DNA from: UBA7672 sp965279205
GTDB taxonomy: Bacteria > Pseudomonadota > Alphaproteobacteria > Caulobacterales > Hyphomonadaceae
NCBI GenBank assembly: GCA_965279205.1
Contig: OZ257144.1
Location: 3,844,001-3,908,000 of the forward strand
Length of the DNA: 64,000 nt
Reading direction: 5' to 3'
Below the pieces are notes generated by a model that was given only the letters and a program-made list of their open reading frames with translations, had not been told where the DNA came from and searched no databases. Position numbers and translations under genes: made by a program. Shown here in pieces: positions 32,934 through 41,576 of this stretch. The stretch's first letter is position 1. Every line of letters begins with the position of its first letter.

Positions 32934-34289
32934 ATGCGCCTGAGGGAAATGCTGCTGGCCGGGCTGAGCGCGGCGGTGCTGTCGAGCTGCATGGTTTCGG
33001 TGACCGAGACGCGGCGGCCACCCGAGCCGGCGCTGGCGGCGACACCTATGGCGCCGCCCCTCGCGCACGGTCCGATCCTCTCGGACGCGCCACACGGCAT
33101 CTCGCAGGCGCGCCTGCAGCGGCTGGACAATGTGCTGAAGGGTTATGTTGCCGACGGGAAGATCGCCGGCGCGGTGATGATGATCCACCAGGACGGGCGC
33201 GAGGTGTTCTCTGAAGCTTACGGTTGGCGCGACAAGGAAGCCAATGCGTCGATGATGGAGGACACGATCTTCCGGATTGCATCCCAGACAAAAGCTCTCA
33301 CCAGCGTCGGCGTCATGATGCTGATGGAGGAAGGCAAGCTGGTGCTGGACGATCCGCTGGGCAAGTTCCTGCCGGAATGGTCGAAGACCACAGTGGCGGT
33401 AGCCAAGGACACAAAGGCAAAAGACGGGGGCGGCTATGACGTCGTGCCGGCGAAACGCGCGATCACCATCCGCGACCTGCTCTCGCACACGGCGGGCATC
33501 TCCTATGGCACGGGGCCGGGCGAGAAGGCGTGGAAGGATGCCGGCGTCTATGGCTGGTATTTCGCCGACAAGAAGGAGCCAGTCTCCGAAGTCGTGAAGC
33601 GCATGGCGAAGCTGCCGATGGCGGCGCAGCCGGGCGAGCAGTGGGTCTATGGCTACAACACCGACATTCTCGGCGTGGTGATCGAGAAGCTGTCAGGCCA
33701 GACGCTCGACGTGTTCCTGAAGGAGCGGCTGATCGATCCGCTGGGCATGAAGGACACGAGCTTCTGCCTGCCGCCGGAAAAGACCTCGCGGCTGGCTGTC
33801 GTTTATTCGGCCAAGGACGGGAAGATCGAACGCGCGGCTGCGCCCGGCGGATGGCAGGGCACAGGACATATCGGACAGGGGCATTATGCCGGCGGGCCAT
33901 GCGTGGCGTTCGCGGGTGGCGCGGGACTGCTGTCGACGGCGGGTGACTATTCGCGCTTCCTTGAAATGCTGCGCCAGGGCGGCGTGGCGGATGGCAGGCG
34001 GTATCTGTCACGCAAGAGCGTCGAGCTGATGTCGAAAGACACGCTGGTAAGCGCCACCTACCAGCCGGGCCTCGGCTTCGGACTTGGCTTCCGGGTGGTG
34101 ACGGATCTCGGCAAGTTCGCGCAGCCGGGATCGGTGGGCGATTATGGCTGGGGCGGCGCCTACCATTCGACCTACTGGGTCGATCCGACCGAAGGCCTCA
34201 CCGTCAGCTACATGATCCAGCTGATCCCCGCCGGCGGACTGGAAGACCAGACCAAGATCCGGGCGCTGATCTATTCCGCTCTGGAATAA
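32934..34289 (+). CDS. Lipoprotein serine hydrolase, class C beta-lactamase fold
   Basis: A 451-residue protein with a lipoprotein signal (LSSC at 17-20... followed by MVSV). The catalytic S-x-x-K is S117-K120 (IASQTKALTS), the Y-x-N motif is YGYNTD and the third motif region is near YHSTYWVDP. Such enzymes are esterases or D-aminopeptidases more often than true beta-lactamases. The insert with VAKDTKAKDGGGYDVVPAKRAI is long. GGAGG lies six bases before ATG 32934. Divergent from the GMC gene. Confidence 0.88.
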   Translation: MRLREMLLAGLSAAVLSSCMVSVTETRRPPEPALAATPMAPPLAHGPILSDAPHGISQARLQRLDNVLKGYVADGKIAGAVMMIHQDGREVFSEAYGWRDKEANASMMEDTIFRIASQTKALTSVGVMMLMEEGKLVLDDPLGKFLPEWSKTTVAVAKDTKAKDGGGYDVVPAKRAITIRDLLSHTAGISYGTGPGEKAWKDAGVYGWYFADKKEPVSEVVKRMAKLPMAAQPGEQWVYGYNTDILGVVIEKLSGQTLDVFLKERLIDPLGMKDTSFCLPPEKTSRLAVVYSAKDGKIERAAAPGGWQGTGHIGQGHYAGGPCVAFAGGAGLLSTAGDYSRFLEMLRQGGVADGRRYLSRKSVELMSKDTLVSATYQPGLGFGLGFRVVTDLGKFAQPGSVGDYGWGGAYHSTYWVDPTEGLTVSYMIQLIPAGGLEDQTKIRALIYSALE

Positions 34290-34299
34290 TGCACGCCGT

Positions 34300-34899
34300 C
34301 TAGTGGACGGACGCGTAGGTGAATGTCCCGCAGAGCGCGGTCTCGTCCTTGGGCGGCCACTGATCGCCGCCGAAGGCGGCGATGGTGAGATCCTCGGCGC
34401 CCGGGCTGCGCACGATGTATGTCGCGAGGAAGGACGCCTTCTCGCACAGCCCGCCATTGGGCGTGCCGGCGGGCACGGTTTCCTGATCGACTGAATACAT
34501 CTCGATCTTTTCGGCGTCGATCGGCGCGCCGGTAGTGTCGATAAAGACCCTGCTCCAGTCGAACGGCGTGGCGCCCATCATGGCACCGCCGGGGGTGAGC
34601 GTTGTTTCGTACTTGATGCCGTTGCCGAAGGCGAAGACGGCGCCGGAGGGCAGGTTGGGGCTCTGCTGCGGCGTCGGCGTCAGGGTGAGGACGCCCGGCG
34701 TGAAGCTCATCGCTGTCTTGGAAAAAGCCTCGTAGGTGCGCGGCTCACCAACCGGCGCTGGGACAAAAGGAGCGCCCGGATCGTCCTGGCCGAGTTCTTC
34801 AGGCGTCGGCTCGGCAGGCTTCGTCTCGGCAGGCTTCGTCTCGGGCTGGCAGGCTGCAAGCGCGAACACGGAAGCAACGGCGAGAATCACAGAGCGCAT
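34300..34899 (-). CDS. Small lipoprotein of unknown function
   Basis: A 199-residue protein with a lipoprotein signal (MRSVILAVASVFALAACQPE; lipobox LAAC). After the Cys comes a direct repeat ETKPAETKPAEPTPEE, a flexible tether, then a compact domain with YEAFSKTAMSFTPGVLTLTP, GIKYETTLTPGGAMMGATPF and a possible disulfide pair (C in GGLCEKASF and ALCGTF). No family recognised. GGAGG before the ATG at 34899. Convergent with the serine hydrolase; codirectional with and downstream of the alkaline phosphatase gene. Confidence 0.75.
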   Translation of the reverse strand: MRSVILAVASVFALAACQPETKPAETKPAEPTPEELGQDDPGAPFVPAPVGEPRTYEAFSKTAMSFTPGVLTLTPTPQQSPNLPSGAVFAFGNGIKYETTLTPGGAMMGATPFDWSRVFIDTTGAPIDAEKIEMYSVDQETVPAGTPNGGLCEKASFLATYIVRSPGAEDLTIAAFGGDQWPPKDETALCGTFTYASVH

Positions 34900-34939
34900 T
34901 TGTCCCTCCAAGGTTGGCGGGACGCTAGCGCGCTCCGCC

Positions 34940-36481
34940 CTATTTCACCACACCCAGGGCTTTCGCCATGACATGGAAGATCTCGTTCTGCTCGACCGTA
35001 CCCGAGAACAAGTTCGCGCCGGGGCCGCCTGCGAAGATGGCGACGTCTTCGCCGCCATGTGTTTCGGAGCCGAGCGGCATCAGCGCTTGCTGGCGGAAGC
35101 CTGAATTCGTGGTGTCGATGTTGCTGAGATCTTCGCGCTCGCAGGTCCAGACATCCGCGCTCTGCGAGCAGATCGTGCCGGGGCCGTTGGCGTAGCTGAG
35201 CGTGGTGTAAGGCTTGCCGTCGGCGCCAAGCAGGAGTTCGCCATTGGCGGGGTAGCGGGCAAGCCCGAGGATCGGATTGTTGCGGCCGGGATAGCCCTGC
35301 ATCACCAGCGTGTGGCTGTGGTCGGCGGTCACGATGATCAGCGTATCGGGCCCAGCAGTGGCGACAGCGGCGGCGATCGCTTCATCGAATGCGGCAGCGT
35401 CGGTGAGCGCGTGGAAGGCGTTGCCATCATGGCTACCATGGTCGATGCGGCCGCCTTCGACCATCAGGACGTAACCCCTTTCATTGCGGCCGAGACGCTT
35501 GATCGCGGCCGTGGTCATATCGGCGATGGAAGGCTCGCCCTTGCCGTCGAACTCCACACGATCAGCGTCGTAGCGCATGTGGCTGGGTTCAAAGAGGCCA
35601 AGGATCTGGCCGTCGCCATTCCAGTTGAAGGCGTCGAAGCCGGCCTTGTCAGTGACCGTCGTTCGGTTGGCGCCCTTGGCCTTCCACTCCTCCATCAGGT
35701 TGCGGCCGTCGCCGCGGCCGCCATTGACGGTGGCGTATTCGGGATCGGGCGTCGTGTTCGGCAGGAATTGCGTGCGGCCGCCAGCGAGCACGACATCGAG
35801 GCCGTCGCCATGGCTCCAGTTGACGAATTGCGAGGCGATGTCGAGGCAACCAGTGGCCTTGCCGACAGCTGACACATCGCTGTCGCGCTCCCAGTCACGC
35901 TCGGTGGTCTTGGCGTAGGTCGCGGCGGGCGTCGCGTGGGTCAGGCGCGCGGTCGAGATGACGCCGGTCGCGAGGCCGGCGTCCTCGACGATCTCCCACA
36001 GGCTGGTCGCGCCTGCGGTCTTCGCCGTCGCGCAATTCTTGAGATCGGCTGCCTGCGTGATGCCGAGCGTTCCATTGTACGATTTGACGCCGGTGGTCAT
36101 CGCCGTAGCGGTCGGCGCCGAGTCGGCGACCTGCGCATCGTGCGTATAGGTCTTGGAGAAGGCCGAGTAAGGCAGCTTGTCCATGGCGAGCTGGTAGCTT
36201 TCGCCATCGAGGCCCTTCGCCTGCCCCGCATAGATGCGGGCGGCGGTGATGGTGGAGATACCCATGCCATCACCGATGAAGAGGATGATGTTTTTCGCGT
36301 GCTGGCTGCTACGCTCGGCGGCGCGAGCCGCGACCGCGGTGTGCGCCTTGACGTAATAGCTGTCCTGCGCCTGGACAGGTGTGACTGGCGACGCAGCGGA
36401 TGGGACGTCTGGCGCTGTGGTTGTCGTGCAGGCCGCAATGGCAACAGCGGCGATCGACGCCAGCAGCACAGTCCGGATCAT
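34940..36481 (-). CDS. Alkaline phosphatase (PhoA-type superfamily)
   Basis: A 513-residue phosphomonoesterase with a lipoprotein signal (IAACTTTT, lipobox). Catalytic Ser lies in VADSAPTATAMTTG; metal-site motifs are NIILFIGDGMGIST, MVEGGRIDHGSHDGN, VTADHSHTLVMQG and GSETHGGEDVAIFAGGPGA, all intact. It releases phosphate from organic esters in the periplasm. GGAG seven bases before ATG 36481. No Pho box was looked for with scoring; none was obvious. Confidence 0.92.
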   Translation of the reverse strand: MIRTVLLASIAAVAIAACTTTTAPDVPSAASPVTPVQAQDSYYVKAHTAVAARAAERSSQHAKNIILFIGDGMGISTITAARIYAGQAKGLDGESYQLAMDKLPYSAFSKTYTHDAQVADSAPTATAMTTGVKSYNGTLGITQAADLKNCATAKTAGATSLWEIVEDAGLATGVISTARLTHATPAATYAKTTERDWERDSDVSAVGKATGCLDIASQFVNWSHGDGLDVVLAGGRTQFLPNTTPDPEYATVNGGRGDGRNLMEEWKAKGANRTTVTDKAGFDAFNWNGDGQILGLFEPSHMRYDADRVEFDGKGEPSIADMTTAAIKRLGRNERGYVLMVEGGRIDHGSHDGNAFHALTDAAAFDEAIAAAVATAGPDTLIIVTADHSHTLVMQGYPGRNNPILGLARYPANGELLLGADGKPYTTLSYANGPGTICSQSADVWTCEREDLSNIDTTNSGFRQQALMPLGSETHGGEDVAIFAGGPGANLFSGTVEQNEIFHVMAKALGVVK

Positions 36482-36566
36482 TAGGCTCTCCCACGATGAG
36501 TCGCGGGGGAACCTATTGCAGCCTGATGACAGTTCCGAGTCGTTTTTCCCGGTAGCTTTTCGGCGC

Positions 36567-37352
36567 CTAGGCCGCCATCGCCAACTGATGGGACGGGCCA
36601 ATCAGGGACAGCAGGGCGCGGACTTCCTGGCGACCGGACAGTTCGCTCATGGACAGCTTGCCTTCGGTCGGCGTGTCGAACACCGTGCGACCCTCATGAG
36701 CAAGCGCGCGGTGAACAACGCGGTCGCGCAGACGCCACACCGCATCGAACCCGGCTTCCTTCGAGAGTTGCGCGACACGGTCGTTGACGACATTGCCGAT
36801 CTTCGAGGGCAGCGCCGAGACGCGGTTCATGACGACGTGCCAGCGCTGTTCCGGCAGGCCGGCGCGGCGACGGTCGAAGCGGACAGTCTCGATCATCTCA
36901 CGATAGTTGATACGCGGGGCGGCTTGCGAGCCGACCGTGGCGAAGAGGCCGTGCATGTCGGCCGGGCTTTCGTTCATCGGCGTGAGAATGACGTCGGCGA
37001 GCAGATGCGCCTCGTAGACATCTGCAAGGTTACCGGACGAGGTGTCGATGATGAGAAGATCATAGCCGTCCATCCGGGCCATGCGGACCAGCGGCTCGAG
37101 GCGGCCGGAATGCTTGGGCTTGGCGTTGGTGCGGAGTTCCTCTTCGCCGAGATCCATGAGCATCACATGATCCGGGCATTGCAGCCGCGAAGCGCGGCGC
37201 AGTGTCAGAAAGCTGGACAGGTTTCGCGTGTTGCGGTCGAGGTCGAGAGCGGCGACCCGCAGGCCGTCCTTCACTGCCGCGACGCCAAGGAGCGAAGCCA
37301 CCGTGGTCTTGCCGGTGCCGCCTTTGAACCCGCTGATCGTCACGACCTGCAT
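36567..37352 (-). CDS. MipZ-like ParA-family ATPase
   Basis: A 261-residue ParA/MinD-fold ATPase with deviant Walker A SGFKGGTGKTTV (signature K10, catalytic K15). Further residues, DLDRNTRNLSSFLTLRR, DLLIIDTSSGN, VILTPMNESPADMHG and the C-terminal WRLRDRVVHRALAHEGRTVFD, resemble MipZ, which in Caulobacter forms polar gradients and places the division plane. It is shorter than MipZ and has a different nucleotide-proximal loop, so it may be a paralogue with another cargo. The ATG at 37352 has GGAGG six bases upstream. Divergent from chvI; the gap holds a TTAACC at 37387. Confidence 0.8.
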   Translation of the reverse strand: MQVVTISGFKGGTGKTTVASLLGVAAVKDGLRVAALDLDRNTRNLSSFLTLRRASRLQCPDHVMLMDLGEEELRTNAKPKHSGRLEPLVRMARMDGYDLLIIDTSSGNLADVYEAHLLADVILTPMNESPADMHGLFATVGSQAAPRINYREMIETVRFDRRRAGLPEQRWHVVMNRVSALPSKIGNVVNDRVAQLSKEAGFDAVWRLRDRVVHRALAHEGRTVFDTPTEGKLSMSELSGRQEVRALLSLIGPSHQLAMAA

Positions 37353-37568
37353 AGGAACCTCCATCACGCGGAGAGCCCCTTTGCCATTAACCAAACAGGC
37401 GTTTTGGGCGTCTCCAACAGAGTGGGTGGTTCAATTCGCGTGCCAGACGAGCGGTTCGGGCCAAAATCCCTTTGCACTCGGGCGGATACCGGGCCTTGCC
37501 CTTACGCCCGGCGCCCCCGATTATGGCAGAGTGCAGCGCGGCGGCACGCCCGCCAGGAGAATTAACGT

Positions 37569-38264
37569 ATGGCCACCATCGCCCTCGTTGACGACGACGA
37601 GAACATCGTCGAGTCGCTCAAAGCCTTCTTCGAGGCCGAAGGTTACCAGGTCCGGGCCTATCACGATGGCGCGTCGGCCCTCGCGGGCCTGTCGGACAAC
37701 CCGCCCGACATCGCCATCCTTGACGTGAAGATGCCGAAGATGGACGGCATGGAGCTGCTGAGGAAGCTGCGCCAGAGCTCGAGCCTGCCGGCGATCTTCC
37801 TGACGTCGAAGGATGACGAGATCGACGAGGTCGTCGGCTTCAACATCGGCGCGGACGATTTCATCCGGAAGCCCTGCTCTACTCGTCTGCTGGCCGAACG
37901 CGTGAAGGCGATCCTGCGCCGGTCGCGCGGCGCGGCCGCCGGACCCGATGACAGCGACAAGAAGCCGATCGTGCGCGGCCGCTTGACGCTCGATCCCAAC
38001 CGGCACGCCTGCCAGTGGGACGGCAAGATCGTGCGACTGACAGTGACCGAATTCCTGATCCTGCAAGCGCTGGCCACGCGCCCCGGCTATGTGAAGAGCC
38101 GCGACCAGCTGATGGACGCCGCCTACGACGATCAGGTCTATGTCGACGACCGCACGATCGACAGCCACATCAAGCGGCTGCGCAAGAAGTTCCGCGACCT
38201 CGACGACAATTTCGATTCGATCGAGACGCTATACGGCGTGGGGTATCGCTATAAGGAAGCCTGA
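37569..38264 (+). CDS. chvI: Response regulator ChvI
   Basis: A 231-residue OmpR-type regulator. Receiver domain about 3-120 with phospho-acceptor D52 (AILDVKMPKMDG), lysine K in IRKPCST; winged-helix domain about 140-228 with LTVTEFLILQALATRPGYVKSRDQL, YVDDRTIDSHIKRLRKKFR and ETLYGVGYRYKEA. ChvI with ChvG is the conserved alphaproteobacterial envelope-stress and acid-response pair. Followed 16 bases later by the kinase gene. Confidence 0.94.
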   Translation: MATIALVDDDENIVESLKAFFEAEGYQVRAYHDGASALAGLSDNPPDIAILDVKMPKMDGMELLRKLRQSSSLPAIFLTSKDDEIDEVVGFNIGADDFIRKPCSTRLLAERVKAILRRSRGAAAGPDDSDKKPIVRGRLTLDPNRHACQWDGKIVRLTVTEFLILQALATRPGYVKSRDQLMDAAYDDQVYVDDRTIDSHIKRLRKKFRDLDDNFDSIETLYGVGYRYKEA

Positions 38265-38280
38265 CACACCGGACCTGAAG

Positions 38281-39942
38281 ATGCCGGCGCTTGATGCGTC
38301 GGTGCGCAGGCGGGGGAAGGATGCGACGGCGAGGTCCGCCAGGGCTGCTGCGCAGTCGCGTCGGCCGCGCCCGCTTGTCTGGTCTCCGATTGCGCGGACC
38401 ATCCTTGCATCGAACCTTGCGGGCCTCGTGATCCTGATCACCGGCGCGCTGGTGCTGAACGAGATCCGGTCGAGCCTGGTCAACGCGCGCAAGGCCAGCC
38501 TGTCGGAGATGAGCCAGCTCATCGCCTCCAACATGACGGACAACGCGACGACGGACGATCCGCCGGCGCTCGACATCGGCAACATCATCAAGCAGCTCAA
38601 GGTCATTCCGCTGACCGGGGCGACGCGCATTCGCGTGCATGATCCGCAGGGCGAGCTGGTAGCCGACACCGCCCTGCTGAAGGACGAGATCGAAAGCGAG
38701 GAACTGCCGCCGATCCGCGAGCCCAACGCGTTCGAGCGCGCCTGGCTCGATTTCGTGAGGCTGGCCAACCGCACCTTCGAGACCGTCAGCGCCACGGGCC
38801 GGGCGCCGATCGCCGAGGCGCGCTCGCTGGAAGAAGAAGTCGCGATGGCGCTGGGCGGCAATGCCGGCTTCTCGGAACGCTTCGGCGACCAGGCCGAACG
38901 CGTGCTGTCAGTCACCATGCCGATCATGAAGGTGGCCAAGGTGGTTGGGTCGCTGACCGTCGAGACCAGCGATGTGATGAAGATCATTGCCGATGAACGT
39001 GCGGCCCTCTTGCCGCTGATCCTCTTTGCCGTGGTCGTGTCGGTCATCACATCGGCGCTGCTGACGCTCGGGATCGCGCGGCCGGTGCGCAGGCTGGCGC
39101 TGGAGGCCGACAGGATCACCACCGGGGCCACCGAGAAGCTGAAGCTCGATACGCTGGACCGGCGCAAGGACGAGATCGGCGATCTTGCGCGCGCCATGGA
39201 AGCAATGACCGCCTCGCTCTATGACCGTATCCAGGAGAACGAACGCTTTGCGGCGGATGTCGCGCACGAGCTGAAGAACCCCCTCACCTCCATCCGCTCG
39301 GCGGTCGAGACATCGCAGGCGGTGCAGGACCCGGCGGTGCGCGAGCGGATGAGCCAGGTGATCGCCAAGGATGTCATTCGCCTCGACCGACTGATCAGCG
39401 ACATCTCCAACCTGTCACGCCTTGAGGCTGAGATCGTGCGAGAGAAGCTGGTGCGCGTGGATCTGTCGCGCCTGCTGGAGGACATCGTCTCGATCTATCG
39501 CGACACGGCGCGCGAAACAGACCCGCGCGTCGTGCTGGTGAACGAGGCGGGCATGCAGGAAATCAGGGGACGCGAAGGACCGCTCGGACAGGTGATCCGC
39601 AACCTGGTGGAAAACGCCCGCTCCTTCTCGCCGCCCGCTGGCGAAGTGAAAGTCACGCTGGCGCGCGTCACGACGCCACGCGGGCCTTTCGTTCGCGTCA
39701 CGGTTGAGGATCAGGGGCCGGGCGTGCCGCCGGACAAGCTGGAGAAGGTGTTCGAGCGTTTCTATACCGACCGGCCGCAAGGCACGAAGTTCGGAAATAA
39801 TTCAGGTTTGGGCCTTTCTATCGTGCGCCAGATCGTGGAGACACACCGCGGCGCTGTCTGGGCGGAAAACCGCATGAATGACGGGAAAATCGCAGGAGCG
39901 CGCTTCATTGTCGACCTGCCGCCGGCGCCTTTGGATATCTGA
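38281..39942 (+). CDS. chvG: Sensor histidine kinase ChvG
   Basis: A 553-residue inner-membrane kinase: TM1 about 41-60 (ILASNLAGLVILITGALVLN), a periplasmic sensor of roughly 180 residues, TM2 about 242-266, HAMP, then the H box ERFAADVAHELKNPLTSIRS with H329, N box IRNLVENARSFSPP, DQGPGVPPDK and GLGLSIVRQI. It phosphorylates ChvI. Its start is assumed at ATG 38281. In other alphaproteobacteria hprK follows chvG; here the next gene is EIIA-Man after 66 bases. Confidence 0.93.
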   Translation: MPALDASVRRRGKDATARSARAAAQSRRPRPLVWSPIARTILASNLAGLVILITGALVLNEIRSSLVNARKASLSEMSQLIASNMTDNATTDDPPALDIGNIIKQLKVIPLTGATRIRVHDPQGELVADTALLKDEIESEELPPIREPNAFERAWLDFVRLANRTFETVSATGRAPIAEARSLEEEVAMALGGNAGFSERFGDQAERVLSVTMPIMKVAKVVGSLTVETSDVMKIIADERAALLPLILFAVVVSVITSALLTLGIARPVRRLALEADRITTGATEKLKLDTLDRRKDEIGDLARAMEAMTASLYDRIQENERFAADVAHELKNPLTSIRSAVETSQAVQDPAVRERMSQVIAKDVIRLDRLISDISNLSRLEAEIVREKLVRVDLSRLLEDIVSIYRDTARETDPRVVLVNEAGMQEIRGREGPLGQVIRNLVENARSFSPPAGEVKVTLARVTTPRGPFVRVTVEDQGPGVPPDKLEKVFERFYTDRPQGTKFGNNSGLGLSIVRQIVETHRGAVWAENRMNDGKIAGARFIVDLPPAPLDI

Positions 39943-40008
39943 TCGCTATTGACCCCCGGACAAACGAGTCCACACCATGACAGGCTGGAAAAAGCGGGAG
40001 TTCTTCCA

Positions 40009-40413
40009 ATGATCGGTTTGGTCGTGGTTACGCACGGCCGGTTGGCCGAGGAGTTCATCGCCGCCGCCGAGCACGTTGTCGGCAGGCTCGACAACGCCCG
40101 CGCAGTTTCAATCGGCCCCGAAGACGACATGGACATGCGCCGCAAGGAGATCATTGCGGCGGCCAAGACATGCGACTCCGGAAACGGCGTCATCATCCTG
40201 ACCGACATGTTCGGCGGCACCCCGTCCAACCTCGCCATCTCTGTGATGGGCGGGGCGAAGATCGAAGTGATTGCCGGCGTCAACCTGCCGATGCTGATCA
40301 AGCTGGCCGAAGTGCGCAGCAAGCTGCCGATCGCCGAAGCGGCGCTGGCGGCGCAGGAAGCCGGACGCAAGTATATCTCGGTCGCCTCCGCCCTGCTGCA
40401 ACGGGCCGAGTGA
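40009..40413 (+). CDS. PTS EIIA component, mannose type
   Basis: A 134-residue protein of the EIIA-Man family: MIGLVVVTHGRLAEEFIAAA with active-site H9, LTDMFGGTPSNLAISV and VIAGVNLPMLIKLAEVR. In alphaproteobacteria it works with HPr and EI-Ntr in a regulatory phosphotransferase chain rather than in sugar uptake, linked to ChvGI and HPr kinase. GGGAG lies eight bases before ATG 40009. HPr follows ten bases after its stop. Confidence 0.93.
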   Translation: MIGLVVVTHGRLAEEFIAAAEHVVGRLDNARAVSIGPEDDMDMRRKEIIAAAKTCDSGNGVIILTDMFGGTPSNLAISVMGGAKIEVIAGVNLPMLIKLAEVRSKLPIAEAALAAQEAGRKYISVASALLQRAE

Positions 40414-40423
40414 GCGACTATCC

Positions 40424-40702
40424 ATGAGCGACAAGTGGGCCCGCAACGCGGAACTGGTAAACCAGCGCGGCCTGCATGCGCGCGCCTCGGCCGCCTTTGC
40501 GCGGGAAGCCGCGAAATACAACGCCAAGATCACCGTGCGCTATGATGGCATGAGCGCAAGCGCGGCGTCGATCATGGACCTGCTGATGCTCGGCGCGCGC
40601 GTTGGCCAGACGATCGAGATCGAGGCGGAAGGCGCGCAGGCGCGCGAGGCGCTGGACGCGGTGTGCGCCATGATCGCTCGCAAGTTCGACGAGAAGGACT
40701 AG
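40424..40702 (+). CDS. ptsH: HPr-family phosphocarrier protein
   Basis: A 92-residue HPr: NQRGLHARASAAFAREAAKY with the phospho-acceptor H18, and ASIMDLLMLGARVGQ with S49 in the position of the regulatory Ser46 of Gram-positive HPr. That serine is the target of HPr kinase/phosphorylase, whose gene is not at this locus. With EIIA-Man it forms the regulatory PTS. Ends three bases before the convergent EF-hand gene. Confidence 0.94.
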   Translation: MSDKWARNAELVNQRGLHARASAAFAREAAKYNAKITVRYDGMSASAASIMDLLMLGARVGQTIEIEAEGAQAREALDAVCAMIARKFDEKD

Positions 40703-40705
40703 GAC

Positions 40706-41311
40706 CTACTGGCCGCGAATGCCGCCGGAGACATTCGGTGTTCCACCGGCTTGCGATCCACCGGGAGGGCTGCCGCGCATCCGCACCGTGCCGAGATTGA
40801 ACCCGCCATTGCTGGCTTCCTCGCTCGAGCGGTTGAGAGGCTTCACGAGGTCAGCGAAAACAAGTTCGCCTGAATCGTTGCCGGCGAGCTGGCCTGCGAG
40901 GCGTTTGAGACCTGTGGTGAATTCGGCCTTCGTGACCGTACGGTCGAGATCGATGTCGAACGTCATCGGGTTGGCCAAAACGTCCGTCGCAGCGCCGACG
41001 CTGACAGCCCAGTCGTTCTGTTCAAAGCCGGTGACGGCCCCGTCCTTGTTGCGATCGGCAGCGAGAAAGGCGCCTTCGGCGCCAGCAGCGATCTCATCGG
41101 TGGAGATCTTTCCGTCGAAATTCCGCTCGAAACTGGCGAACAGGAGCGCGCCAGGGCTCACGACTCTCACCCCTTCAGGAGCTCGGAAGCCGCCGCCGGG
41201 GCTCGGGCCAGTGCCAGTGATGCGGTCCACATCCTGGGCGAAGGCGGGAACAGCGCTGGCAAGCGCAAGGAAACCGCCAACAACAACAGCGACATAGGCC
41301 CGCTTAGACAT
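40706..41311 (-). CDS. Exported EF-hand protein
   Basis: A 201-residue protein with a signal peptide (VVVGGFLALASAVPAFAQ). Three EF-hand-like loops: FERNFDGKISTDEI (degenerate first position), DRNKDGAVTGFE (canonical D-x-N-x-D-G) and DIDLDRTVTKAEF (third lacks the Gly). Low-complexity C-terminus rich in Gly/Pro/Ser/Arg (MRGSPPGGSQAGG). Probably calcium-binding in the periplasm; partner unknown. GAGG before ATG 41311. Confidence 0.83.
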   Translation of the reverse strand: MSKRAYVAVVVGGFLALASAVPAFAQDVDRITGTGPSPGGGFRAPEGVRVVSPGALLFASFERNFDGKISTDEIAAGAEGAFLAADRNKDGAVTGFEQNDWAVSVGAATDVLANPMTFDIDLDRTVTKAEFTTGLKRLAGQLAGNDSGELVFADLVKPLNRSSEEASNGGFNLGTVRMRGSPPGGSQAGGTPNVSGGIRGQ

Positions 41312-41443
41312 AAGACACCTCACCATCAGCCCTCAACCGCACCCTCTCGACGGGGCGCTGGGCGACCACTGTTGCGCAAGGGCAACACAGTCCGCAATAG
41401 CCAGCCACAGTCAGATAGGGCGCGAACCGCGGCAAAGTGAGGG

Positions 41444-41482
41444 CCGGAAATCATATAAAGATATCCTTATATGATTTGCCGG
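41444..41482. promoter_or_regulatory. Long palindromic operator upstream of ahcY
   Basis: AAATCATATAA (41448-41458) and TTATATGATTT (41467-41477) are perfect reverse complements around AGATATCC, itself centred on the palindrome GATATC (41460-41465). The flanking CCGG (41444-41447) and GCCGG (41478-41482) extend the symmetry. It lies about 95 bases before the ahcY start. The form suits a homodimeric repressor; ArsR-type SahR is known to control ahcY and methionine-cycle genes in proteobacteria and is the leading candidate, but I cannot confirm its motif. Confidence 0.65.
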
Positions 41483-41576
41483 ATAAGAGCGGCGCTGCTA
41501 TAGGCGGCCCGCTGGCGCGCCCTCGCATTGAGGCCCCGCCCCAATGGACATTCAGAACACGCGAAGGAGTGCCGCC

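Noticed and set aside
37415..37445. tRNA-like GGTTCAATTC
   Set aside because: No pairing stems on either side; chance match.
41312..41576. SAH riboswitch before ahcY
   Set aside because: No SAH-riboswitch core was recognised; the region is better explained by the palindromic operator.
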